In this document: in pieces, positions 1-9,799 of the stretch
Position numbering within the stretch: the stretch's first letter is position 1
Layout: every line of letters begins with the position of its first letter
Assembly: GCA_016758965.1 (NCBI GenBank)
Contig: JAEPRB010000445.1
Location: 7,934 to 21,456 of the forward strand
Direction: 5' to 3'
From: Circinella minor
Taxonomy: Eukaryota; Mucoromycota; Mucoromycetes; Mucorales; Lichtheimiaceae
DNA: 13,523 bases
Translations under genes and position numbers: made by a program
The notes under the pieces: model-generated
Databases searched by the model: none
What the model saw: the letters and a program-made list of their open reading frames with translations, nothing else
What the model was told of the DNA's origin: nothing

Positions 1-1530
1 TGTTCTACTTTGGATAAACACTCGCGTTCTCCTTCTCCTCCAACTAATGCTGACCGGGAAATAAGGGCAAAACGCGCCCGTACAGAGGCTGCTAATGGTC
101 TTGTTGGGTTGGCAAACAATAGGAGTAATGTTGATAGCATTACTCAATTATTCAGACAAGTCAGTTTCCACGAAGAAGGTATAAATAAGCTTTGAAAATA
201 GATAAAAACTGTCAATTAGTCCTAAAAATTACTTCTTCTGTGCAATTTCTTTTTAGGCACTTCACTCAACCAACATGAATCGCCGGTTGAAAATAATGAA
301 GACACTACACTAAACACTGGTGACGATGGTAAATATAGAGTACCACTTTCTGGTTAGTGTATAAATCATTTAGTAATTCTATTTTATATAAAATGTCTAG
401 GTCGTTCTGTCGAATATGATTCTGATGGTGATGTGGAAATGATGAGCGATACAAGTCAACAGTCAAATAGTACATCAAAAAAGAAACGGGGACGTTATAA
501 TCCTCCTGAACTCAAAACCATTGAAAAAGCTTTAGAGGGAATGGTTGGTGGTATGTCATTAACCCAAGCCGCCAATCATTATAACATTAATGTGACTACT
601 TTAAAAAATCATGCTGATGCATTTGCTTTGAATGGTACTGTTGCAAGAAAAAGAAGAGGACCAAAAAAGAAAATACAGTTCACAGACGATATGTACAAAC
701 ATGTCTGTCGGTTTGTTGATTCAAACAGTACTGTATCACATGAGGAAATCTATGACAATTTTCAAAAGAGCTTTAAATCAGCAAACATAGGCCAAGATAA
801 ATTAAAAGCATATGTACAGAAAAACTTTCGTGTCACTCTCCGACGCCATATCAAACCATTTGAGTCAGATGCTGTTGAGAATATATCTCAACATGACTAT
901 ATGGAAGATCTCTTTTCTAATATAGGGGTCAATCCGTCAAACTGCGTGTTTGTTGGTGAGGCAGTATATGACGTGAACCCAAAACGTGTATATGGTGATG
1001 CACGCAAAGAAAAAGTGAGAGATAACAAGGCTAGAAAAGAAGGAAGAGCAGTCAATAAGCGCGTAAAAAAGACAAAACCATTGGCACCGCATATGGCATT
1101 CCTTGTCGCTATTTGCGAAAACAAAGTATTGTATGTGATGCGAAAGCTATTGGGAAGGCCTGATGCTACTGATATGGAAAAATTCATGCAAAAGCTTACA
1201 GCCAAGATGCATAAGAACGATATGCAACAGTCTCACATTATATTTGATAACTATTTATCAGATGAAATGAAAGATAAAATATCACAATCACTTGTTGATG
1301 AAAATTATTCACCGATTTATCTTCCACAACTGCATATTCATTCATTCAACCCTGTTGATGCGTTGTTCTCTCATGTAGAGTTATATTGTGATCGCCATAG
1401 ATCTGGTGCCACAAACATAGAAGATACAATTTTCAACCGCTTTGAAAAAGCCATCAAGAAAGTTTCCAGTTCTACTCTTAGAACATGTATTGTTCTTCGA
1501 TTTGATTGTCAATGTGATGACTGTGTTTAA
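1..1530 (+). CDS. IS630/Tc1-like DDE transposase-derived protein, catalytic Asp lost (5' partial)
   Basis: Three exons join in one frame: 1..178, 257..328 and 401..1530. Both introns are phase 1 with GT..AG ends (179-256 and 329-400), giving 459 codons plus stop; the N-terminus lies outside the window. The N-terminal part is Ser/Pro-rich and basic, then acidic (SDGDVEMMSD). A basic KKKRGRYNPPE stretch and a helix-turn-helix-like segment (SLTQAANHYNINVTTLKNH, about 550-620) follow. The DDE fold is recognisable: VFVGEA at the first catalytic position, IIFDNY at the second, NPVD at the third. Family members have Asp in the first motif; here codon 955-957 is GGT (Gly). The second and third acidic residues are GAT at 1246 and GAT at 1357, 36 residues apart (DD34E/D is usual). 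No frameshift or internal stop is present. I infer a catalytically inactive, possibly domesticated DNA-binding protein. The family call is fairly sure; domestication is inference. Confidence 0.8.
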
Positions 1531-1830
1531 TTTCTCTCTTTTTTTTTCCTTTTCTTCCCTTTCCCCTTCCCCTCTCTATTCTACAATATTTTTGTTTAAA
1601 ACTTTTTATCTCATTTTTTTTTATTTTGTATTCTAAATATCTCTCATAATTATTTTTACATTAACAACCTTCTACACCTGTCTTTTCTTTAGAGTATTAA
1701 AATAGCTTATTATTGTCTATAGAAGAAACATATGAAAGTAGAAAAAGTAAGGAACAGCGGTAAAATGGATTAAAATAATATAATGGAATAGGTAATAAAA
1801 GATATGATGGTGGTTGAGAGAAAATTTGTA
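1531..1830. other. Intergenic 3' region between two convergent genes, with a 47-nt pyrimidine run
   Basis: This stretch holds the 3' ends of the two converging transposase-derived genes. Positions 1531-1577 are uninterrupted pyrimidines on the + strand, starting directly after the TAA stop; the rest is AT-rich. No open frame with protein character and no transposon terminal inverted repeat was seen. Confidence 0.6.
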
Positions 1831-3288
1831 TTATAGATCATCTTCACGAGCAAGACAGCGATCGAAGTAAGAAATTGCATGATTGACCCACCCGACATAG
1901 TCATTTGGAGTAACTTGAGCCATTGCTGATTTTAACCGGTCATTCATATTTGCTGTCTGTCCCGATATTGTGTTCTCAACTCCCTGACTTTCTGCTTCTA
2001 CATGTCGATATAGTAATTTAATTTTACTAAAGAATGTTTCAATAGGATTCAAGAAAGGTGAATAGCGAGGTAACAGGACAAGCCTGTAGCCACGCCTTTT
2101 TACTCCACTCTGAACATAATGTGCAGTATGAATCGGGGCATTATCGCAGACAATATTCCAACCTCTATCTTTTAATCCCTTTTTATCAAGACGGTTCATT
2201 ACACAGTTAAGAAAAGCAAAATAATCATTAGTTTTCGTTCCTCCTCCTTTTCCAACTTTGTTAATCTTGAGACACACTTCGATAAGACCTATATAAGATA
2301 TAGCAGCCAGCATAGTACATGGGCGAAAATACATCTGGGGGACATAAACATGTACTGCCTGATTAACAGCCGCCCAGCCATAGCTGCATCTCATGTTCCC
2401 ATTGATTGGTGTCTCATCAACAAAAACACAATTTCTTTGATAATCTACAATACCACTATGGATATAATCCTTGATAAATGCTACGCGTCTGTCCTTTATC
2501 ACCTCATCTGTACGTCGTTCTGGATAAGGATGGGGGCGTTTTATTGTAATTCTGCATTTGTTCACAAGGTGGCAATAGATTGTTGATGGAGCTAGAAGTA
2601 AATCGAATTTTTTAAAGTATTGTTGTTGTAGTTGTTGTAAGGTGAGGGTGTTGGCTGATGTTACAGTCCGAACAAGAAATTGACTACCAGCCTCAGTAAT
2701 CTTTGATGATGAGCTTCTTTTCTGTCTGATAGGCTCTGGATTACCATCACGGTTTTGATGCCGATTATAATGGTCTCTGATCATAGCTTCTGGTACATCC
2801 AAAATATTAGAAATTTCTTTGTTTGATTTGCCACATAGCTTTAAGAACAAAGATTGTTTCATCAGATCTGATGAATGTGGAGTATATTTTCCACATGGAT
2901 TTTCTGGTTTTTGCACTTGCTTCTTTTTTTTCTTTACTGCATGCAGGGAGACGGGATTTTCAAGAGAGGGAGTATCAGGTAAAATTGAAACTAACTGTGG
3001 CTCATCATTACTATCTGATTCGCTGCTACTACTGCTACTGCTGTCATCAGTAGTGGTGTTGTCAATTCCGTCGCTTGCTTGCATTAGACGAGTATGATCA
3101 GTAGGAAAACACACAACTTGATAGCTACTCGGTTCTGCATCAATTTCGTGATTGGCTGCTTCCATATCTGTGTCTTCGTCCAGAACTGCGATTCTAGTAA
3201 GATCTATACTCGATTTAAAATACTATAGCAAAAAAATACTAAAAAGCCTAAAAGATGTACCTGAGGTATTAGCATTATTTAAATTCAT
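1831..3288 (-). CDS. IS630/Tc1-mariner-like DD34E transposase
   Basis: Main exon 3203..1831 joins upstream exon 3288..3261 through a 57-bp intron (donor GTACAT, acceptor TATAG; phase 1), giving 466 aa from ATG 3288. The frame stays open upstream to a possible acceptor at 3418, so exon 2 could be 3417..3261 and the real start further up. Order: acidic N-terminus, Ser-rich run, KKKKK basic patch, a helix-turn-helix-like region (SNKEISNILDVPEAMIRDH), a second DNA-binding part with PERR, then the catalytic core. All three acidic residues are present: VFVDE (codon 2418-2416), IVCDNAPIH (2145-2143) and NPIETFF (2040-2038). Exactly 34 residues separate the last two. The family cuts and pastes DNA at TA sites in the nucleus. 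No stop or frameshift, so the catalytic core may still work, but no flanking terminal inverted repeats were found. Confidence 0.87.
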
Positions 3289-3521
3289 CCTTTTTATTGC
3301 TTTGGTTGCAGATCGAAGCTGATGCGTAGTGCTAGTAGCAGGATGCTGTCTTGAACGATTTTTAGCTTTTCGTTTCGATGTGGTGCTAGCTTGTTGAAGG
3401 TATGTCTTTGAGCATGTCTACATATTTGATAGTGTTATCAAAGTAGTAAAAAAGTGAGCCAAAAAAAAAAAGAAAAAAATTTTCTAGTTTAAAGGAATTT
3501 TATTTTTGTTTATTTTAATAT

Positions 3522-3929
3522 TCAGCCCATTAATTTATCTTGGTCTTCTCTTGTATTACCTACTAGAATATCCGCTTCGGTTGACTGCCAAAGATATAAA
3601 GATGTGGCTTCAGTAAAGCTATATTGCAATCTATTTATTCTTTTTATTTGTTACCTGGGTAATTATCATGCTTTTCTTTTTTTCTCTACATCTAATAATG
3701 TAAGCCTTTTAAACTTCAGAGCTAAGATGTCAAAGTCATATGTATCAGGAACCCATTTTTGTTGAGTTTGCTTGACTCCATCAGTTAGTGACTCTAGCCC
3801 ATTCAAACACTCTTGTAATTCCTTTTTCAAAGGTCCTCGACTTGCTCTTTCTTGCTGGAGCTGTTTGTTTTGATTGATTAGAACTGACTCTTCCCATATA
3901 AATAAAACGTAAAGAAAGGGATACCTTCC
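3522..3929 (-). CDS. Unrecognised protein, C-terminal exons (partial, tentative)
   Basis: On the - strand, exon 3929..3715 (after a TTTCAG acceptor) joins 3618..3522 through an intron with donor GTTTAA and acceptor ATATAG; phases agree (312 nt, 104 codons including stop). The translation is protein-like: a charged, Gln/Leu-rich, coiled-coil-like stretch (QNKQLQQERA, LKKELQECLNGLESL), then KWVPDTYDFDILAL, and a polar end LYLWQSTEADILVG closing in DQDKLMG. If the intron is kept, the frame instead stops at 3666-3668 after VEKKRKA. I do not recognise the family and cannot find the 5' end. A third reading is that these are 5' exons of the downstream transposase: donor GTAGGT at 3563 joins 3417 in phase. 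Coding is probable; the gene model is not secure. Confidence 0.4.
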
Positions 3930-4071
3930 CTGAAACTAATAACAAAAATAAAAATGTAAAACAATGTAGCACAGAATTTCTTAGACAGAGCTGTGTCCCA
4001 CTCAGAGAAAAAAAACAAAAAAAAACATGAAGAGCAGTGTACTCAATGGCGATCATTGATCGACCCACAAA

Positions 4072-4425
4072 CGAAAATCTTTGTGGCGCATTCGAAAAAC
4101 TATATTCCCCATTACGAATTATTAAATACTCGTTTACGAAAATTACATTTGCTTGATTGCGAAAATCTATAGTCTCAAAAGCGAAAAACGTTGTCTCCAT
4201 ATATGAAAAACTAATAACCCAACAACAAATATTGTATATGCTCAATTTTGAAAAATTCTCCTCCCCAAAATGAAAAATCAATTCCCTCAAATACGAAAAA
4301 AGACACTCCCGTTTATGATAAATGTAATCCCGCCTATGAAAAAAAACTGGCCTTGATTTCGAAAAATTTATTCCCTTATTATGAAAAATTATTCTTCCAT
4401 ATCTAGAAAATCTTCCTCCCTTCAG
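4072..4425 (+). repeat. Degenerate tandem array, period 21-23 bp, about 16 units
   Basis: Each unit begins (C/T)GAAAA and usually carries a TTCCC- or CTCCC-like pyrimidine block about 10 bases later. Unit starts fall at 4072, 4093, 4115, 4137, 4160, 4182, 4204, 4226, 4249, 4271, 4294, 4316, 4337, 4360, 4382 and 4404/4405. Steps are 21-23, mean about 22. Units are highly diverged, yet spacing and the GAAAA phase are kept. The period is not a multiple of three, so the open frames here are not a repeat protein. Confidence 0.75.
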
Positions 4426-5065
4426 TGGTAATTAACGCAAAATCCTGTACTTATCATCATCTTGATGACGATAAGTCTCCTATCATTATCATCATCATCA
4501 TCATTATTATTAATATTATTCTAAATAAATATCAACCGTTTTACAAGCAGTAATAACTAATTTTAACCATGACGAATAAGTGTGGTATATGTGCACCACA
4601 TAACTACCTAATCATAATAATCCTAATATAATTATAATATAAACTGACAAGCAAAGCTTATAATAAACATACATCGGTCGCTTTACAAATAATGATCACC
4701 GTATAAATAATAATCATAACAAATCGTATATATAATAATACTCATAAATCATACACATCATAAAGAAGATCATCAAACATAAAGATGTTTATTTATTTAT
4801 TTATATAATAATATACAATAATATCCATCCTCAAAGGATAGGAAATATAAAATAGAAACATATATAAATACTCACATCAAATTAGAAATAATAATCAGGA
4901 TTCATTCTTTTTATCAATATCTTTTATAATCAATCCGTAATAAAAGACATATAAGATTCTCACAATATTTATTCTTGTTTTCCATTTAAATTCTATTCTA
5001 CTTTATTCTATTTAGCCACTTACTTTATTTATATATTCTATTCACTATATCTCAATAAGATCCAT
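4426..5065. other. AT-rich non-coding stretch with microsatellites
   Basis: No gene is visible. The stretch contains a near-perfect palindrome (4449-4476), an ATC/ATT trinucleotide run (about 4481-4515), many AATAAT/ATAATC runs, and a TTTA tetranucleotide run near 4787-4806. I see no tRNA-like or promoter-like structure that stands above the base composition. Confidence 0.6.
4449..4476. repeat. 13-bp-arm palindrome (hairpin) with a 2-nt centre
   Basis: Left arm ACTTATCATCATC (4449-4461) and right arm GATGACGATAAGT (4464-4476) are complementary at 12 of 13 positions, separated by TT. It sits between the 22-bp-period array and the microsatellite region. Function unknown. Confidence 0.7.
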
Positions 5066-5219
5066 TTTTACCTGAAATTGGATTCGATTTTACCTGGAAC
5101 TGGATCCGATTTTACCTGGAACTAGATTCGATTTTACTTGGAACTTGATTCGATTTTACCTGGAACTTGATTCGATTTTACCTGAAATTAGATTCGATTC
5201 CACCTGAAATAAGATTCGA
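5066..5219 (+). repeat. Minisatellite, seven 22-bp units
   Basis: Seven exact-length 22-bp units start at 5066, 5088, 5110, 5132, 5154, 5176 and 5198. Each reads TTTTACCTG(G/A)AA, then a short variable centre, then GATTCGA; units differ by only a few substitutions. The last unit starts TTCCACC. The array lies directly upstream of a TATA-like box. Confidence 0.95.
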
Positions 5220-5248
5220 ATTAAGGAGTTAGATAGTCAAATAATTAG

Positions 5249-5322
5249 TATAAAAAGGATAGTTTTTTCCTTTCACACAAAAGAACAATTAGTTCACTCT
5301 TATTCATTTTTATTGAAATAAA
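5249..5322 (+). promoter_or_regulatory. TATA-like box and AATAAA signal, possible solo-LTR or promoter remnant
   Basis: TATAAAAA lies at 5249-5256, thirty bases after the 22-bp array, and AATAAA at 5317-5322. Tandem repeats, then TATA, then a polyadenylation signal within about 75 bp is the order expected in the U3-R part of an LTR. No LTR ends, primer-binding site or retroelement coding sequence was found, so this is only a suggestion. Confidence 0.25.
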
Positions 5323-5445
5323 CTCTTTTCCTGACTATTTGATCAGTTGAATTTGCTGGTTATAAAAACCGCCCTTTTATTTATTTTTCTTTTTATTGAT
5401 TAAGTTATTGACATAACTTTCCTTATTCCTTCATCTGAAAAATGA

Positions 5446-5575
5446 TTTTACCTCTGGGGACCATTTTGGCATTTTAGCCAATTTCTTGCCTTTCTGTCAT
5501 ATTTCGGAAAACCAAAAGGGTGCCTGAATCACCAAAAACATTTTAGTGCCTTTGGGCACCTTTGAGCATTAGTAA
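5446..5575. repeat. Left terminal/subterminal inverted region of the CACTA element
   Basis: The region is rich in short related words (GGTGCC, GGCACC, AGTGCC, TTTGGCA). It contains the inverted partner of the right end at 5540-5551 and a weaker one near 5498-5507. The segment between these blocks is 32 bp here and 42 bp at the right end, so the copies have diverged by indels. No coding sequence lies between it and the transposase stop at 5810. Confidence 0.5.
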
Positions 5576-5809
5576 ATTATTTTACCAGTTTGATGGACAA
5601 TTAAAAGATTTACAACTGTTCCAAAATTTATGGAATATCATCCAGATTTAGAAAGGGTCAAAAGATTTACATATTTATTATCAAAGTACACAAATGTCCT
5701 GCATTTCTTCTAATGTTAATATCGACTTTCACATAGATATACTTATGAAATAATGTAAAAATATTGTGATAATAAAGGTGCTAACTTGCGCTATAGGTTT
5801 GTGAAAGGT

Positions 5810-8800
5810 TCATACATCGTGTTCTTTTTGTGTCCATCCAATATACTCTTCTTCTTTAAGTGGTGACAGATCACCTTCAGAATTAACCCACCTGAACAAG
5901 TCTGTATCGGTATTAACAAGATACAGTTCAAAACCACAAGCTGCTTCAGTAGCGAAATCAGGAATGATATACATGGAGTGCTGAATATTTTTTATCAGTG
6001 TGAGAAAGAACCCATGATAGTTCTTTGATACTACTGCTTTTTTGACTACCTCTAAACCTGTTGGGTGCGGTATATCCGCTTGTGTATACCACTGGGCAAG
6101 ACATAACTCAAGAACTTCACTCTCAAAGACAACTTTCATAAACAGCATGACTTGCGCAAAAATTCGCTGGTTTGATAGTAACCCATCCTCAATAACCACA
6201 TAGTCTTTGCGTCTGTGAGTAAAATATTCATCATGCGTCAAAATTTTATCCTGAATTCGTTTTCCACTTGTGTCATAGTCATCAATTGTAAGAGTCCTAT
6301 ATAGCTCAATATGTATGCAATCTAATGTGAGCGTTTTTCTTCTTTTTCTAGGTGCCAAAAACCCTTTGTACATATCCAGAAAGTTCGACATAAGATCATT
6401 AAAGTTCAAATTAATTTTTTTCATTAATGAATCATGCATGGTTTTGATGGTGAAATAACATGATACTTTTGATGATAATGTCCATGTTGTCCCGAACGTA
6501 GATGGATTTATAAATTTGGGTCATTTTTCAAGAGATACAAAGTCATTGTTACAATCAAATAGAGCGTCACTTGTTTCCACATGATTTGCCATCTAATATA
6601 AATACATAAGAATTAGGCGTCGTAACTAACCACCTGAAGCAGTTGCATTGAGACCTGCCTGAACTACTGAATTCCACCAATGATTTGTGCGCTTTGAAGG
6701 TGCTTTTGCACTTTGAATATGTTGGTGTTCGCTATGTGTTGTTGAATATGACGTAATAGGGCCATACTGTTTTATATCGCTTATATATTTCGAAAGCATG
6801 TGTAGTTTTGGAAAATTAAATCCACACTTTATAACAAAAATTTGCGTTAGTGATGTGTAATTATTTGTATGTAAATCGTGTGAAATACTATTTGTCTGAT
6901 ACATACATCGGAATAATTTTCGAATACAGGGCAATAATGATAGAATTCAGTTAAAGTTTCCTGCATTCTATCCAATTCTTCAATCTTGAATTCTCTACCA
7001 GTGCATTGGATAAAGAAGTCGACAAACTTTCGTATACATATAACTGCTTGAGGCTTAATCAGGTCATAAACACATGGTAACAAAATCTATATAATAAAAC
7101 TCAACATAAATGGATTAAAAAACCTAATAACATTATAGTAACAAGAGTATTGAATACATACAACCATGTTGTCTTTTAGCTCGGAGAATGTAGGACGTTT
7201 ATATGCTGAATATAAGATTCCATTTGTGAAATGCCTCAGGCCTTGAAATATAGGGAGGGATTTTGCTCTAAACCAATCGTTATATCGTTAATTTCGTTAT
7301 TAGTAAGCTATTAAAAATGGCAAATCAGGTTCATGTAATAATAACAATAATAACATTCGCCTGTTCCACAAACCTGTCTATGGTTTTATTTATTGACTTT
7401 TCACTATCCTTAAGTTCCTCGATCATTCGTTGGACGGCATGTAAGATATGTTTCCAAATACCACCTATCTGATGAAGGTCGTCAACTACCAAAGAAGAAT
7501 ATAAGTCAAATTGGACAACGGGTAACGACCAGAATGCATTCTATATGAAATAAATTCATGAATATATTTTATCAATTAGATTTCTACAACACTTATAACC
7601 GTATCGGGGCATTACAACAATAATGTACATTCTTTTCAAATATTCCTACCTTAACCAAGTTAAATGAATACCTTTTAAGTAATGAATTTGCGGTTACTTT
7701 TTGTTTGTTATCGACAAGCGCTTGTGCATGATCATACATCTCCATCATATTTGAATTTGTTCGTAGTTCAGAATCAAAGATGGGTATATGGAAGTCTTCA
7801 GTCAAAGTAAAGCACCTGGGACATCCACATTCAGTCGAACCACTTCGTGTTAAAGCGAGCAATCTCCTATTTTAATACAAAAAAAGTATAAGAAAGTTAT
7901 TCAAATCAAATAAAAATATTATTACATACTGCTCCATCAAATCTGCACTATACGTGCACAACGCTGGGACACATTTATATAAATTATTATATGGTCCCAC
8001 CATATAGTGAAATCTAGAATTTATGAATAGAATATAAAGTTAATCACTAGCCCTTATGTATAAGGCATTTTGGTCATACCCTTCTTTTGCAAATGGTTCA
8101 AAAATCACTTCCAAACAATAATGAAAAATTGCTTGTTTTGCCTGTCGAAACCAAGCCTGATTTCTATATCGAATGCTCTCAATTACTGGTAAATAACTCA
8201 GAAGACGATTTCCTTTATACTGGTCTTTTGCACGGTATTCTATTGGAATATTTCCTAATAATTTGTCAATGAGCTTTTCCAAATATCTTCTCCTTAAATA
8301 TAATTGCCATTTAATATGATACTTACCAAGTGTGAGGTAAATAGGCCAGGCATTACCTTGTTGCCTATTACTGATGTTCGTTTGATCTGATGCAACCATA
8401 AGTGCTAATATAATGCAACCATCATCCACTATGTCCTAAACCACATGTTAACAAACGAATCAATACCGAAATAAATAATTTTGCTAATATACTTTATAAA
8501 ATCCATTAACCTTCATCCTATGCCACCATTCAGAAGTGTGAACGTCAGTGTAAACTCTTTCTCCGCCACGCGTTGCACTTGCAGGTTGCAAGTTCATCAC
8601 ATCTGCAAATAAAGGGTGGCTAAATATCTTCTGGGAAAGCTGTGCTATATCACGATATACCAACATTACAACTGGGATTGCTTTTTTGAAGTCATCTATT
8701 TTGTCGTATGGGAAATCTGGGATGGTTTCAACTTCAAGCACTTTCGATTTAAATGGCTGAAAAGTCATTGTTCCATCCATGTTAGTATGGACTACAAGTA

Positions 8801-9688
8801 GTATGAAACATCAGTAAAAAATCAATGTACCACGGTATTTTTACTTTTCGTTAGATGCATTCGAAGTTCATTCCAAGCCGTGAAATGATTACGAAAAGGT
8901 AGTCCAGTTTCTTGTGCTTCTTCCGCGATATATTCAGTGGCTTCACTCATACTATGCATGATACCCATTTATTAGCAACCTCTGCTTGTTATATTTCTAA
9001 TCGTAAAAAGAATTTGTATTATTACCTCTTATATAAACGATTTGATAAGCATCCTTCGATGCCAACTTTTGCAATAGCAAGCTCTCCTTTACTAAGTGTT
9101 GGTCCTGAGTTTTTTGATAAGCCATATGCTACTGGAATAACGGAAGTGCCAATGATATCTTGTTAAATATTTGGATGGTTAATAGGATATTATTAATTAA
9201 TAATGGCAACAGAAATATAAAAATATAACAATGGTACCTTCTGTGTAAAACTGTGTTAGCATATTTTCACTTTGTGGATCGATTTGGTTTGGACTATCAA
9301 TATGATCACTCTTCGTTGATGGATTATTGCTACTGTTATAGTCGTAATCAAAGCTGTTACCATAGTCATACTCAAAGTTGTCATCATCGTCATAGTTATT
9401 GTCATGCTCGAAGTTGTTGTCATTGTTATTCTCTTTCTCATAAATATTGTCATACCCGCTACTGCTGGAGCTTATACCAGTAGTATTTGGTACGTTACGT
9501 GTAACGCGCTCAACATCATCATTATTAATAAATGGATCGGATCCATCTATTGTACGTGCAGCACCAAATGCTGGGATCGGCTGGTGAGGATGGCATGTGC
9601 AGATGTGTGAAAATAATCCACTTCTCTTTTTAAATGGTTTTTTTCCATGGCACGCCTTAAAAGGGCAACTTCTTTCATGTAAAACCAT
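5810..9688 (-). pseudogene. Plavaka/CACTA-type transposase, 12 exons, one in-frame TGA
   Basis: Exons on the - strand: 9688..9238, 9158..9026, 8951..8845, 8791..8511, 8435..8080, 8013..7930, 7866..7650, 7540..7374, 7267..7162, 7086..6907, 6826..6668, 6592..5810. The total is 3,024 nt and every splice phase agrees. The N-terminus has a C2H2-like finger (C8-x4-C13-x14-H28-x4-H33), then an Asn/Asp/Tyr-rich acidic linker. Family landmarks follow: TDVHTSEWWHRM, the ASDQTN motif (Asp341, matching the SDKT motif of Plavaka proteins), CGCPRC (484-489), DDLHQIGGIWKH (563-574), GLRHFTNG and a C-terminal domain with IQHSMYIIPDF. The encoded enzyme would cut transposon ends in the nucleus. One TGA (6523-6521, residue 771) interrupts an otherwise continuous frame. 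The last donor (GTAGTT at 6667) and the AAG acceptors at 9159 and 6827 are the weakest splice choices. Confidence 0.85.
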
Positions 9689-9799
9689 ATTTTTTGTTGT
9701 ATTGAAAAGCGTGTCAAGAACAAAAATCGCGACTAATTATTTTCCGCTTCTGTGCAGTCTTCTTTCCTCTGATATTTTCTTACTTTTTTTTTTTTTACC
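9689..9799. promoter_or_regulatory. Shared 111-bp divergent promoter region
   Basis: The ATG codons of the transposase (9688, - strand) and the accessory gene (9800, + strand) lie head to head, so both 5' leaders and promoters must fit here or overlap the first exons. The region contains a 14-base T run (about 9785-9797) just before the + strand ATG and a GATATTTTC stretch. No canonical TATA box was seen. Confidence 0.5.

Noticed and set aside
897..1205. Open frame antisense to the first gene
   Set aside because: It mirrors a well-supported DDE coding exon and shows no domain of its own.
3425..3442. Small inverted repeat TTTGATAGTGTTATCAAA
   Set aside because: It has 7-bp arms in an AT-rich probable intron and no partner that would make it a transposon end or binding site.
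3781..4290. A 169-codon open frame on the - strand
   Set aside because: Its upstream half is the 22-bp-period array read through by chance, and its downstream part is out of frame with the more protein-like reading that ends at 3522.
4072..4425. Regular array as a CRISPR array
   Set aside because: Units are 22 bp with no split into constant repeats and unique spacers, the sequence is AT-rich and diverged, and the setting is eukaryotic.
6521..6523. Programmed readthrough or selenocysteine at the TGA
   Set aside because: No supporting structure is visible, and simple nonsense decay fits better given other premature stops nearby.
9253..9483. His/Tyr/Cys-rich open frame on the + strand
   Set aside because: It is the reverse of the Asn/Asp/Tyr-rich repeats in the first transposase exon; the apparent Cys/His pattern comes from those codons.
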